The translations under genes and the position numbers were made by a program. Positions 55,928 to 63,658 of a stretch of 64,000 nucleotides of DNA are shown in pieces. This DNA comes from Candidatus Opimibacter skivensis (GTDB lineage: Bacteria; Bacteroidota; Bacteroidia; Chitinophagales; Saprospiraceae). The DNA lies in the NCBI GenBank assembly GCA_016721905.1, contig JADKHH010000010.1, positions 1-64,000 of the forward strand. Direction: 5' to 3'. The notes under the pieces were generated by a model. That model was not told where the DNA came from. It searched no databases and was given only the letters and a program-made list of their open reading frames with translations. How positions within the stretch are numbered: position 1 is the stretch's first letter; each line of letters begins with the position of its first letter.

Positions 55928-57187
55928 ATGAAAATATTAATTAAAAAAGCGACGATACTTCAACCCGGGCAGGATGAGCTTTCTAAGAAGGACATCCTGA
56001 TTGAAGATGGTATCATCACTAACATTGCTAAAGCGATAAGCGATAGTGATGCTACCGTGATAGAATCGCCTAATCTCCATGTTTCGCCGGGATGGTTTGA
56101 TATCGGGGCTCAGCCAGGGCAACCCGGATATGAGTACCGGGAAACGATCGCATCCCTCGGCAAGGCGGCACGTGCGGGAGGATATACTTCTCTGGCCACT
56201 TTTCCACGGACCAATCCGCCGATACAAAGCAGAGTTGAGGTTGAATACTTGCAGCAACTCAGTGATGCGCTACCGATTACTGTTTATCCGATTGGTGCCG
56301 TCTCCCAGGATCTTGCTGGGAAAGACCTGACCGAGATGATCGACATGGTGCATGCAGGTGCTGTAGCGTTTAGTGATGGCCGGAAACATCCGATCGAATC
56401 AGGACTGTTGACAAGAGCAATGGAATATGTCATTCCTTACAATTCCTTGATCATCGATTTTCCGCTGGACCGCAGTCTGACCGCAGAAGGTCAGATGCAT
56501 GAAGGAAAAGTCAGTACTTCGATGGGTTTAATCGGGATACCTTCTGTAGGAGAAGAGATCACCGTTCAGCGGGATATTCAGCTGGTAGCGTATACACGAT
56601 CAAGGTTGCATTTCCATGCCATTTCCGCTGCGGCATCGATTCCGCTGATCCAAAAAGCAAAAGGAGATAAACTCTCCATCACCTGTGATGTGCCGGCGAT
56701 GCACTTGCTGCTGGAAGACAAGGATGTGGGTGACTTCAACAGTCACCTGAAAGTACTGCCTCCACTCCGCGAATCAAAAGACCGTAAAGCACTGATCAAA
56801 GGACTGAAGGATGGTGTCATCGATCACATCTCTTCCATCCATACACCCATGGAGGTGGAAACGAAGGAATGTGAATTCACTTATGCTTCCTTTGGCTCCA
56901 TCGGATTAGAAACAGCCTTTGCGGCGGCGAATACAGTCTTACGCTTTGTCATGCCGCTCGAACAGATCATTGATAAATTCTGCTCAGGCCCAAGACAAAT
57001 CCTCGGCATAGAGGTACCGCTGATCCGTCGCGGTGCTCAGGCAGAACTCACGCTGTTTGATCCTGATATCGAATGGACCTACAAAGGCACTAAGCATTCT
57101 CAGTCCGTCAATGACGCGATGACCGGCAGAACATTTACCGGAAAAGTGATCGCAACCGTACTTAAAGATCATCTATCGATTAATTAA
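55928..57187 (+). CDS. dihydroorotase-like protein, probably non-catalytic
   Basis: 419 residues of the amidohydrolase fold, with the usual phrases 'IEDGIITNIAKAI', 'HAISAAASIPLIQKAKGDKL' and 'GSIGLETAFAAANTVLRF'. The first metal motif, normally D-x-H-x-H after the PGWFD phrase, here reads FDIGAQPG with no histidine. The later Asp/His of the active enzyme (normally SDHxP) is replaced by SSIHTP. It therefore probably cannot bind zinc. Related PyrC-like proteins act as structural partners of aspartate transcarbamoylase, which is a plausible role. Neighbours match other Bacteroidota. Confidence 0.83.
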   Translation: MKILIKKATILQPGQDELSKKDILIEDGIITNIAKAISDSDATVIESPNLHVSPGWFDIGAQPGQPGYEYRETIASLGKAARAGGYTSLATFPRTNPPIQSRVEVEYLQQLSDALPITVYPIGAVSQDLAGKDLTEMIDMVHAGAVAFSDGRKHPIESGLLTRAMEYVIPYNSLIIDFPLDRSLTAEGQMHEGKVSTSMGLIGIPSVGEEITVQRDIQLVAYTRSRLHFHAISAAASIPLIQKAKGDKLSITCDVPAMHLLLEDKDVGDFNSHLKVLPPLRESKDRKALIKGLKDGVIDHISSIHTPMEVETKECEFTYASFGSIGLETAFAAANTVLRFVMPLEQIIDKFCSGPRQILGIEVPLIRRGAQAELTLFDPDIEWTYKGTKHSQSVNDAMTGRTFTGKVIATVLKDHLSIN

Positions 57188-57195
57188 TATATTTG
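57188..57195 (+). promoter_or_regulatory. candidate -7 box TATATTTG before the DUF4199 gene
   Basis: A perfect TAnnTTTG match just after the dihydroorotase-like stop codon and 37 nt before the next start. No -33 TTTG is seen. Confidence 0.35.
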
Positions 57196-57232
57196 ATAAT
57201 TCTTCTTTACCTAATCAAAACCAAAACGAACT

Positions 57233-57763
57233 ATGTCAATTACGCTCAAATGGGGACTGATCACCGGGATGGTGTATGTCATTTTTTCTTTAGTCTCTAA
57301 CATGCTTGGCCTGCAGCAGGGAGGTGGCAGTAGTGCCGGACTTGGTATCCTGATCTATCTCCTGCAATGGGGAGGTACCTTTTTTACGATTTATATGGGT
57401 GTAAAAGAAATCCGTGATCATGAACTCGGAGGCTATATTAATGTTGGTCTCGCCTTTAGGAAAGGAATGGCTATTGCACTGATAGGTGGTTTGATTTCTG
57501 CCGTGTTTACGTTGATATACATGAATTTTATAGACCCTGACATGAGTGACCGGATCCTCGAAGGTGCTGAAGAGCAATGGGACGCTGCCAATATACCGGA
57601 AGAACAACGCGAAATGTCCAGAAAGTTTACAGGCATTTTCCTGAATCCATGGATTATGGCGCCATTCGTCATCGTCTGGGTAGCACTCGGTGGAATGGTA
57701 AAATCACTCATTGCTGGTTCGATTCTCAAGAATGAGGCCCCGCCAACTGTACCTATGGCTTAA
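57233..57763 (+). CDS. DUF4199 membrane protein
   Basis: 176 residues with four predicted helices (about 7-27, 38-58, 74-95, 138-160). DUF4199 proteins are small inner-membrane proteins typical of Bacteroidota. Their function is unknown, but they often sit next to a GT2 enzyme and a dihydroorotase-like gene as here, which may point to lipid-linked sugar assembly. 8 bp separate it from the GT2 gene. Confidence 0.82.
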   Translation: MSITLKWGLITGMVYVIFSLVSNMLGLQQGGGSSAGLGILIYLLQWGGTFFTIYMGVKEIRDHELGGYINVGLAFRKGMAIALIGGLISAVFTLIYMNFIDPDMSDRILEGAEEQWDAANIPEEQREMSRKFTGIFLNPWIMAPFVIVWVALGGMVKSLIAGSILKNEAPPTVPMA

Positions 57764-57771
57764 TTTAAAGT

Positions 57772-58746
57772 ATGTCTGCAACAGATCTTGATTTAACCCT
57801 CGTCATTCCGCTGTACAACGAAGAAGAATCCCTGCCCGAACTCATGGCATGGATAGACCGCGTCGTAAAAGCTAATGGCATACACCATCTGGAAGCAATC
57901 CTGATCGATGATGGAAGCACAGATGAATCGTGGGCGGTTATTTCAACACTGCATAACACCTATCCCTGGATCAAGGGCATCAGGTTCAGGCGTAACTATG
58001 GCAAGTCTGCTGCATTGCAAAAAGGATTTGAAGCTGCCACCGGAGATGTAGTCATCACTATGGATGCCGATCTGCAGGATTCCCCTGAAGAGATTCCTGA
58101 ATTGATGCGCATGATACAGGTTGATAAATATGACCTGGTCAGTGGTTGGAAAAAAGACCGTAAAGATCCGATCGGCAAAACCCTACCTTCTAAACTCTTC
58201 AATGCAGTCACTCGTCGTGCCAGCGGCATCAAGCTGCATGACTTTAATTGCGGCCTCAAAGCTTATAAAAACGAAGTGGTCAAGAATGTAGAAGTCTATG
58301 GGGAGATGCACCGATATATTCCTGTCATCGCCAAATGGGCAGGCTTTAGGCGCATAGGTGAAAAAGTAGTAAAACATCAGCCACGCAAATTTGGCTACAG
58401 CAAGTTTGGCTGGGAGCGAATGCTCAATGGCTTCCTGGATATCCTGTCGATCATGTTTGTCGGCAAGTTCGGTAAACGCCCCATGCATCTTTTCGGCACC
58501 CTGGGTGTACTGTTCTTCCTCGTTGGCTTTGGCATCCTGGCGTACCTGAGTTACCTGAAAATCATAGAAGATATCGGTCGCATTTCTGATCGCCCGGTTT
58601 TCTTCTTCGGTATCGTCACGCTTATCATCGGATCACAACTTTTTCTGACAGGCTTTCTCGCCGAAATGATCAGCCGGAATGCACCTAATCGGAATAAGTA
58701 TAAGATCGCGGCGCGGTTAGGCGGAAGTGAGGAAAGTAAAGAGTGA
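57772..58746 (+). CDS. GT2 glycosyltransferase, polyprenyl-phosphate type
   Basis: 324 residues. A GT-A domain (about 8-230) has 'LVIPLYNEEESLPELMAWID', the DDG motif (LIDDGSTDESW) and the DAD motif (TMDADLQDSP). 'KLHDFNCGLKAYKNEVV' matches GtrB/DPM1-type enzymes that load sugar onto undecaprenyl phosphate. Two C-terminal helices (about 235-290) anchor it in the inner membrane. The last residues (EESKE) and stop are encoded by heptamer repeats. Confidence 0.9.
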   Translation: MSATDLDLTLVIPLYNEEESLPELMAWIDRVVKANGIHHLEAILIDDGSTDESWAVISTLHNTYPWIKGIRFRRNYGKSAALQKGFEAATGDVVITMDADLQDSPEEIPELMRMIQVDKYDLVSGWKKDRKDPIGKTLPSKLFNAVTRRASGIKLHDFNCGLKAYKNEVVKNVEVYGEMHRYIPVIAKWAGFRRIGEKVVKHQPRKFGYSKFGWERMLNGFLDILSIMFVGKFGKRPMHLFGTLGVLFFLVGFGILAYLSYLKIIEDIGRISDRPVFFFGIVTLIIGSQLFLTGFLAEMISRNAPNRNKYKIAARLGGSEESKE

Positions 58747-58940
58747 GTGGTGAGTGGTGAGCGGCCAGAGAATGTGAGTGGTGAGTGGTGAGTGAATCGT
58801 GAGTGGTGAGTGGTGAGTGAGAGAATCCACTGGCAGCTGGAAGCTGGTAGCTATATAAGTGAAGAGTGAAAAGTGAGTGAGCAAAATACTCTGGCAGCTG
58901 AAAGCTGCCAGCTCAATCTGATAGCTGATAGCTGACAGCT
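58733..58940. repeat. compound heptamer element between convergent genes
   Basis: GAGTGGT-class units run from the GT2 stop codon. Two core-like junctions follow (GAGAATCCACTGGC at 58821 and GCAAAATACTCTGGC at 58881), each leading into AGCTGGA/AGCTGCC/AGCTGAT units that end at the stop codon of the Mpo1-like gene. Confidence 0.85.
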
Positions 58941-59410
58941 CAATAATTGATCCCCACCTTCTTAAAAATAAAATGCAACAACCATGCTGGCCCTATCAGC
59001 AGGTACTGCACATCCTGGAGAAACGAAGGCTTTTTACCTTCGATCTTATGGCCGATAAACTGGCCGATCCAGGCGACCACAAAAATGATCACAGCATAGA
59101 GCGCAAGCGTACCCGCGTCATATCCTGCCAACCCATATAGGCCCATGATGCCCAATAGCATCAGACCTCCTATCACAACGAATCCAATCAACATAGTCAT
59201 GGATAAGCGCGCATAATAGATCCATGCACCCACTAACAGAACAAAAGCCCAGTTGGCCCATAGCGACCTTTCAACAAAGAAAGGAATCGCAAATAACAGG
59301 GTCAACAAGCTGAACATAATCGCCGGGACACATACCCAATGGATGAGTTTGTTGGTGGCATTCTTATGGCTCTCGCCATAGGTTTCAAGGAGTTGGTCGA
59401 TCGGACGCAT
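58940..59410 (-). CDS. Mpo1/DUF962-family membrane protein
   Basis: 156 residues with four predicted helices. 'ESHKNATNKLIHWVCVPAI' and 'GQFIGHKIEGKKPSFLQDV' carry the histidines conserved in DUF962/Mpo1 proteins. The yeast member is an iron-dependent dioxygenase that shortens 2-hydroxy fatty acids. Bacterial members are presumed similar, which would fit turnover of hydroxylated sphingolipid-type fatty acids in Bacteroidota. That substrate link is inference. Confidence 0.83.
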   Translation of the reverse strand: MRPIDQLLETYGESHKNATNKLIHWVCVPAIMFSLLTLLFAIPFFVERSLWANWAFVLLVGAWIYYARLSMTMLIGFVVIGGLMLLGIMGLYGLAGYDAGTLALYAVIIFVVAWIGQFIGHKIEGKKPSFLQDVQYLLIGPAWLLHFIFKKVGINY

Positions 59411-59839
59411 GGTGGATGGATTTGATTCTTAAATATAATTAAAAAGTAAATAATTCTAACATGGTTAGTTTAGGCGTTGAGAGGGTTAGGAGGTTAGGAA
59501 GTGATTAGCAGGAACCAACTTGCGTTAACCATTTTTAAAAATCATTTGCGGAATAAATTTTCGAATACGCATTAATCTAGCCTGGTCCCTGAGCCTGTCG
59601 AAGGGGATAAAACCACCTCCTTTTCACGCCGCCCTTTCACCGAAAGGCGGCGTAAGAGAGCTTTCGCTGCCCTTCGGCAAGCTCAGGGACCAGGAAATCA
59701 GCGTTAATTATTTTTAAAATTCATTTGCGTAATCTGCGTTCCAAACTTTGATGCGTGGAACGCAGATATCGGATGAAGACACCACCAAGAGGGAAATTCC
59801 TTTATTTTGTGGGCCTTATCCTCATCCAATTACATCCTT
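59411..59839. repeat. nested repeat elements (429-bp intergenic region)
   Basis: A GCGTTAA...TTTTTAAAA...CATTTGCG phrase occurs as a direct repeat at 59522-59550 and 59701-59729, and it is related to the palindromes at 493-790. Between the copies lies a palindrome with 25-bp arms (59581-59605, containing CCCTGAGCCTGTCGAAG, and 59670-59694) around an inner CGCCGCC/GGCGGCG hairpin (59627-59652). An element of one family thus appears inserted in another. No gene is present. Confidence 0.75.
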
Positions 59840-61153
59840 ATGAGACTTCATCTCCTTCCCATTGTATTCGCATTTTCCCTGGTCGCCGGAAACCTGCAAG
59901 GGCAACTGAATGATCTCAAACCGATGGTTGACCAGCTCACGGCCCAGATGGAATCAAAGACCATTGCATGGCGACATCATCTCCACCAATATCCGGAACT
60001 CTCCAACAGGGAGTTTAAAACTGCTGCTTACGTAGAAGCACATCTCAGGTCTCTCGGACTAGAGGTAAGAAAAGAAATCGCACATACAGGTGTTGTAGGT
60101 ATCTTAAGAGGTGGTAAACCAGGACCGGTCATAGCATTGAGGGCAGACATGGATGGGCTGCCGGTTAAGGAAAGAGTTGACCTACCGTATGCCAGTAAAG
60201 AACGTGGTGTATATGTTGGCGACAGTGTCGATGTCATGCATGCGTGCGGGCATGATATGCATGTGACGATGCTCATGGCTGCGGCTGAAATTCTGACCTC
60301 TATGAAATCATCACTTGAAGGCACTGTAGTATTCATATTCCAACCCGCTGAAGAACAGGCCCCGCCCGGCGAACAAGGTGGTGCTGAGTTGATGGTAAAG
60401 GAAGGTGTTTTAGCAGATCCCAGGGTTGAAGTCATCTTTGGCTTGCACATGAGTGCCGCACTCGAAGTAGGGAAAATCCGTTACAAACCAGGAGGTGCCC
60501 TGGCGGCAGTCAATAGTTTTGAAATGAAAGTTCATGGCAAGCAAACTCATGGCTCATCTCCATGGCTTGGTGTAGATCCGATCGTCACAGCCGCCCAGAT
60601 TATCATGGGATTACAGACCATCGTTTCACGTCAGATGGAACTCACCAAAGAGCCCTGTGTGATCACCGTAGGTAAAATCACCGGGGGCGTCAGATCTAAC
60701 ATTATTCCGGAAGAAGTGACCATGGTCGGCACTATACGCACGCTCGACACATCGATGCAAAGAATCATCCACGAGAAAATCAGGAACACGGCAACCAACA
60801 TCGCAGAAAGCATGGGAGCCACTGTAGACATCAGCATTGACAAAGGATATCCTGTCACCTTCAATGACCTTGAACTCACCAGGAAGATGCTTCCAACGAT
60901 ATTTGAAGCAGCAGGTGGGGAGGAGAATGTAATTCTTTCGAAGCCCAGTACCGGTGCAGAGGATTTTTCCTTCTATGCGCGGGAGATTCCCGGACTCTTT
61001 CTTTTTGTCGGTGGTATGCAGCCAGGGACGAATACTAATGAGGCTCCAAGGCACCACACACCAGACTTCAGGGTAGAAGACAGTGCGATGCCTCTCGGCA
61101 TCAAAACACTTTGCTACCTGACCCTGGATTATATGGCCGCCGCACAGAAGTGA
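59840..61153 (+). CDS. secreted M20-family amidohydrolase
   Basis: About 437 residues from the ATG at 59840 (MRLHLLPIVFAFSLVAGNLQG, a signal peptide); the frame opens earlier at a TTG (59807). Dimetal residues are in 'DMDGLPV', 'HACGHDMH', 'QPAEEQAPPGEQGG' and near the end 'STGAEDFSFY'. It belongs to the hippurate/IAA-amino-acid hydrolase group that cleaves N-acyl amino acids, here in the periplasm. Substrate is unknown. It is unlinked to neighbours by function, with 35 bp to the HMG-CoA lyase. Confidence 0.88.
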   Translation: MRLHLLPIVFAFSLVAGNLQGQLNDLKPMVDQLTAQMESKTIAWRHHLHQYPELSNREFKTAAYVEAHLRSLGLEVRKEIAHTGVVGILRGGKPGPVIALRADMDGLPVKERVDLPYASKERGVYVGDSVDVMHACGHDMHVTMLMAAAEILTSMKSSLEGTVVFIFQPAEEQAPPGEQGGAELMVKEGVLADPRVEVIFGLHMSAALEVGKIRYKPGGALAAVNSFEMKVHGKQTHGSSPWLGVDPIVTAAQIIMGLQTIVSRQMELTKEPCVITVGKITGGVRSNIIPEEVTMVGTIRTLDTSMQRIIHEKIRNTATNIAESMGATVDISIDKGYPVTFNDLELTRKMLPTIFEAAGGEENVILSKPSTGAEDFSFYAREIPGLFLFVGGMQPGTNTNEAPRHHTPDFRVEDSAMPLGIKTLCYLTLDYMAAAQK

Positions 61154-61173
61154 TCGTCTAACAGGAAATACCC

Positions 61174-61181
61174 TATTTTTG
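61174..61181 (+). promoter_or_regulatory. -7 box TATTTTTG, 7 nt before the HMG-CoA lyase start
   Basis: A perfect TAnnTTTG box followed by 7 nt and ATG at 61189, implying a leaderless mRNA. No clear -33 TTTG. Confidence 0.5.
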
Positions 61182-61188
61182 GGACCAG

Positions 61189-62046
61189 ATGCTTAAGCTC
61201 ATCGAATGCCCGCGAGATGCCATGCAAGGCCTGCATCAGTTTGTCCCCACCGAACTGAAGGCCCGCTATATCAATAGCCTGCTACGTGTTGGTTTCCATA
61301 CGATTGATTTTGGTTCATTCGTCTCACCAAAAGCCATCCCGCAAATGGCTGACACAGGCGACCTGATGTCCAGGCTTGATTTAAGTGGCTCAGCCTCCAA
61401 ATTGCTCGCCATTGTGGCTAACAAACGTGGTGCCATCGATGCAGTTCAATTTGAAGAAATCACTTACCTCGGATATCCGTTCTCCGTTTCAGAGACTTTC
61501 CAGCTTCGCAACACCAATGCAACTATAGAAGAATCATTAAGCAGAGTGGCGGAGATACAAGATTTATGTCTGGCCAATAAGCGCAAGCTGGTCGTATATC
61601 TCTCCATGGGATTTGGCAATCCATACGGTGATCCGTGGAATGTGGAAATCGTCCAGGGATGGGTTGATCACCTGGCTGAAATGGATATCAAGATCATGGC
61701 ATTGTCAGACACTATTGGTGTATCCAACCCTGAAAATATCAGTTATCTGTTCTCCAATCTCATCCCGCCCTACCCTGACGTGGAATTTGGAGCGCATCTT
61801 CATACACAGCCGCACAACTGGAGAGAGAAGGTCGCAGCAGCTTACCAGAGCGGTTGCAGGCGCTTTGATGCCGCCATGAAAGGATATGGTGGCTGCCCGA
61901 TGGCCAAAGACGATCTGACAGGCAATATGCCTACGGAAAACATGCTGAGCTATTTCAGTGAGACTGGAATTGAAACAGGGCTTGACAACGAAGCCTTCCT
62001 GGAAGCGATGGCGCTGGTGCCTGAAGTATTTACTGGCCGGGAGTAG
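61189..62046 (+). CDS. hydroxymethylglutaryl-CoA lyase
   Basis: 285 residues of the DRE-TIM fold. 'LIECPRDAMQG' holds the metal-binding Asp, 'FGAHLHTQP' the His-x-His ligands, and 'KGYGGCPMAKDDLTGNMPTE' the catalytic Cys and Asn of HMG-CoA lyases. It cleaves HMG-CoA to acetoacetate and acetyl-CoA in leucine breakdown. It overlaps the convergent small membrane protein by 17 bp. Confidence 0.9.
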   Translation: MLKLIECPRDAMQGLHQFVPTELKARYINSLLRVGFHTIDFGSFVSPKAIPQMADTGDLMSRLDLSGSASKLLAIVANKRGAIDAVQFEEITYLGYPFSVSETFQLRNTNATIEESLSRVAEIQDLCLANKRKLVVYLSMGFGNPYGDPWNVEIVQGWVDHLAEMDIKIMALSDTIGVSNPENISYLFSNLIPPYPDVEFGAHLHTQPHNWREKVAAAYQSGCRRFDAAMKGYGGCPMAKDDLTGNMPTENMLSYFSETGIETGLDNEAFLEAMALVPEVFTGRE

Positions 62047-62266
62047 TATCGTCTACCTCCTGCTCAGGTGGATTGAGTGCCATATAACTCATCACCAGGC
62101 CACCGCCAATCATAAAGATTCTGATCAATATACCCCGTGGAGAACCCGGTTTGTCAATCCATGCCAGATAGCTGAGGTTTGCACCAATGAGTATGAGCAC
62201 AAGGGACAAGACTCCCAGCACAAAAAGCAGGAAACCGAGAATCATAAAAAAGGTACGGAGACGCAT
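62030..62266 (-). CDS. small two-helix membrane protein
   Basis: 78 residues. Two hydrophobic segments (about 7-28 and 46-64) and a charged C-terminus (PPEQEVDDTTPGQ). It is convergent with HMG-CoA lyase and overlaps its end by 17 bp. No family was recognised. The membrane pattern and absence of internal stops suggest a real gene. Confidence 0.6.
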   Translation of the reverse strand: MRLRTFFMILGFLLFVLGVLSLVLILIGANLSYLAWIDKPGSPRGILIRIFMIGGGLVMSYMALNPPEQEVDDTTPGQ

Positions 62267-62383
62267 AGCGGTGCAATGATAATGAAAAAAAGGCTATGCT
62301 TCGACCTGCGGCGCGCTTCCTGGTGCGACAGCTCAGCAACCGGCTGAGGCGAAGGCTGAGGTGAGGTGCATTACATTTTTTTT

Positions 62384-62415
62384 GTGTAGAGACGCGATTA
62401 ATCGCGTCTCTACAC
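62384..62415. repeat. 32-bp perfect palindrome with second half-copy
   Basis: 16-bp arms GTGTAGAGACGCGATT and its complement meet without a loop. A half-copy (ATTAATCGCGTCTCTAC) follows at 62434-62450. Flanking T and A runs with TGCATT/AATGCA add an outer inverted repeat. It is downstream of the saccharopine dehydrogenase-like gene and upstream of the small membrane protein on the minus strand. Confidence 0.85.
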
Positions 62416-62481
62416 TAAAAAAAATGCAACGTGATTAATCGCGTCTCTACAGAAAAGATTTGCTATTCATTTTAGTATTTA

Positions 62482-62533
62482 GTGAGTCTTACTCTCTCAC
62501 TCTCTTACTCTCTCACACGTCTCACGTTCTCAC
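62482..62533. repeat. heptamer array at the saccharopine dehydrogenase-like stop
   Basis: ACTCTCT/ACTCTCTT/CTCACAC/CTCACGT units end inside the last codons (VRT) of the minus-strand gene. Confidence 0.7.
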
Positions 62534-63658
62534 GGTTTTGACATAGTTCACGTCTCTCTCTTTCAGGTACTGGAGTATATAATCAAAGCAAGCTTCATGC
62601 TTACCAATCAATTCCGGAGGGAAAACGCCTTTTTCGGTGAAGAGTCCATCGAGAAACATATTGGCTGCAGCAGTTGCAGTATATCCTGTCGTCCTGGCCA
62701 TGGAGGAGGTCTGGCTTATCGGATTGTATTCGTCATACAGATTGTATTCCACTATGAGTTTGTTGCCGTCTGCATCTATGCCGCGAAGGGTGACACGCAT
62801 GACGGTCAATTCTTCTTCTGTCTCTCCGAGTTTCCATTCATTGAACAGGATCCGGCTGGTTACTTCTAATGGAACGACCTCGCTGCCTTTGACTTTTAAA
62901 CTTTGTGTGGAAAAAAATCCGCTTTCCTTCAGGGCTCTGACTACATCAACATGTCCGGGATAGCGGAGTGTTTTCTCTTTCATATTGCTGATATGCGGCA
63001 TCGTGAAGAGAATAGATCGCAGGCCATCTGTATTGAAGGATTCCAGGGTGCCTACTTTGTCAAATTCAACGTACTCACAATCGGTGAGAGGTTCGCGCAC
63101 AATGATGTTTCCGTTTTCCACATAGCGGGCAGGACGGGTGTACTCTTCAATCACATCGATCGGTGAAAATGGGGCTTTGTAGAAAAATGGCCATTTCTTT
63201 ACTTTGGGAAGACCTCCTACGAGGCATTCGAAATCGGTGAGTTGTAGGATCTCGTTGTATCGTCCGAGGATGATATTATCCATCCCGGGGGCAACGCCAC
63301 AATCTACAATGGCCGTTACGCCTTTTTGTTTTGCGAGTTCATCCAGTTCGAGTGCATTCTCTGGAAAAAAGGAGATATCAATCACATTCTTGCCGGCTTC
63401 AATGATCGTCCTGAGCGTCTTAAAACCAAGAAAACCGGGAACAGCACAAATCACCAGGTCAAATCCGCTGACTGCTTTGCTGAGCTCATTAGCATCCTGC
63501 ACATCTAAGGGCATGACTTTCAGTGCCGGGTACTTTGTCCGAAGCTGATTGAGCCGCTGGGCATTGAGATCTGCTAGTGTGACATTATGTTTTTGCAGCA
63601 TGTCAGCTGCCATTGCGCTGCCTACCATGCCTGCACCGATTACGATGATATTTTTCAT
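62522..63658 (-). CDS. saccharopine dehydrogenase-family protein
   Basis: 378 residues. An N-terminal NAD(P)-binding Rossmann fold (IIVIGAGMVGSAMAADML) and the C-terminal saccharopine dehydrogenase domain with 'DCGVAPGMDNIILGRYNEIL'. It probably catalyses an NAD(P)-dependent step of lysine or related amino-acid metabolism, as in saccharopine reductases; the exact reaction is not certain. A perfect -7 box (TAGCTTTG, 63691-63698) lies 32 nt upstream. Confidence 0.87.
   Translation of the reverse strand: MKNIIVIGAGMVGSAMAADMLQKHNVTLADLNAQRLNQLRTKYPALKVMPLDVQDANELSKAVSGFDLVICAVPGFLGFKTLRTIIEAGKNVIDISFFPENALELDELAKQKGVTAIVDCGVAPGMDNIILGRYNEILQLTDFECLVGGLPKVKKWPFFYKAPFSPIDVIEEYTRPARYVENGNIIVREPLTDCEYVEFDKVGTLESFNTDGLRSILFTMPHISNMKEKTLRYPGHVDVVRALKESGFFSTQSLKVKGSEVVPLEVTSRILFNEWKLGETEEELTVMRVTLRGIDADGNKLIVEYNLYDEYNPISQTSSMARTTGYTATAAANMFLDGLFTEKGVFPPELIGKHEACFDYILQYLKERDVNYVKTVRT

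Noticed and set aside
60626..61057. 143-residue minus-strand frame
   Set aside because: Antisense to the M20 amidohydrolase, covering its dimerisation and metal-site codons.
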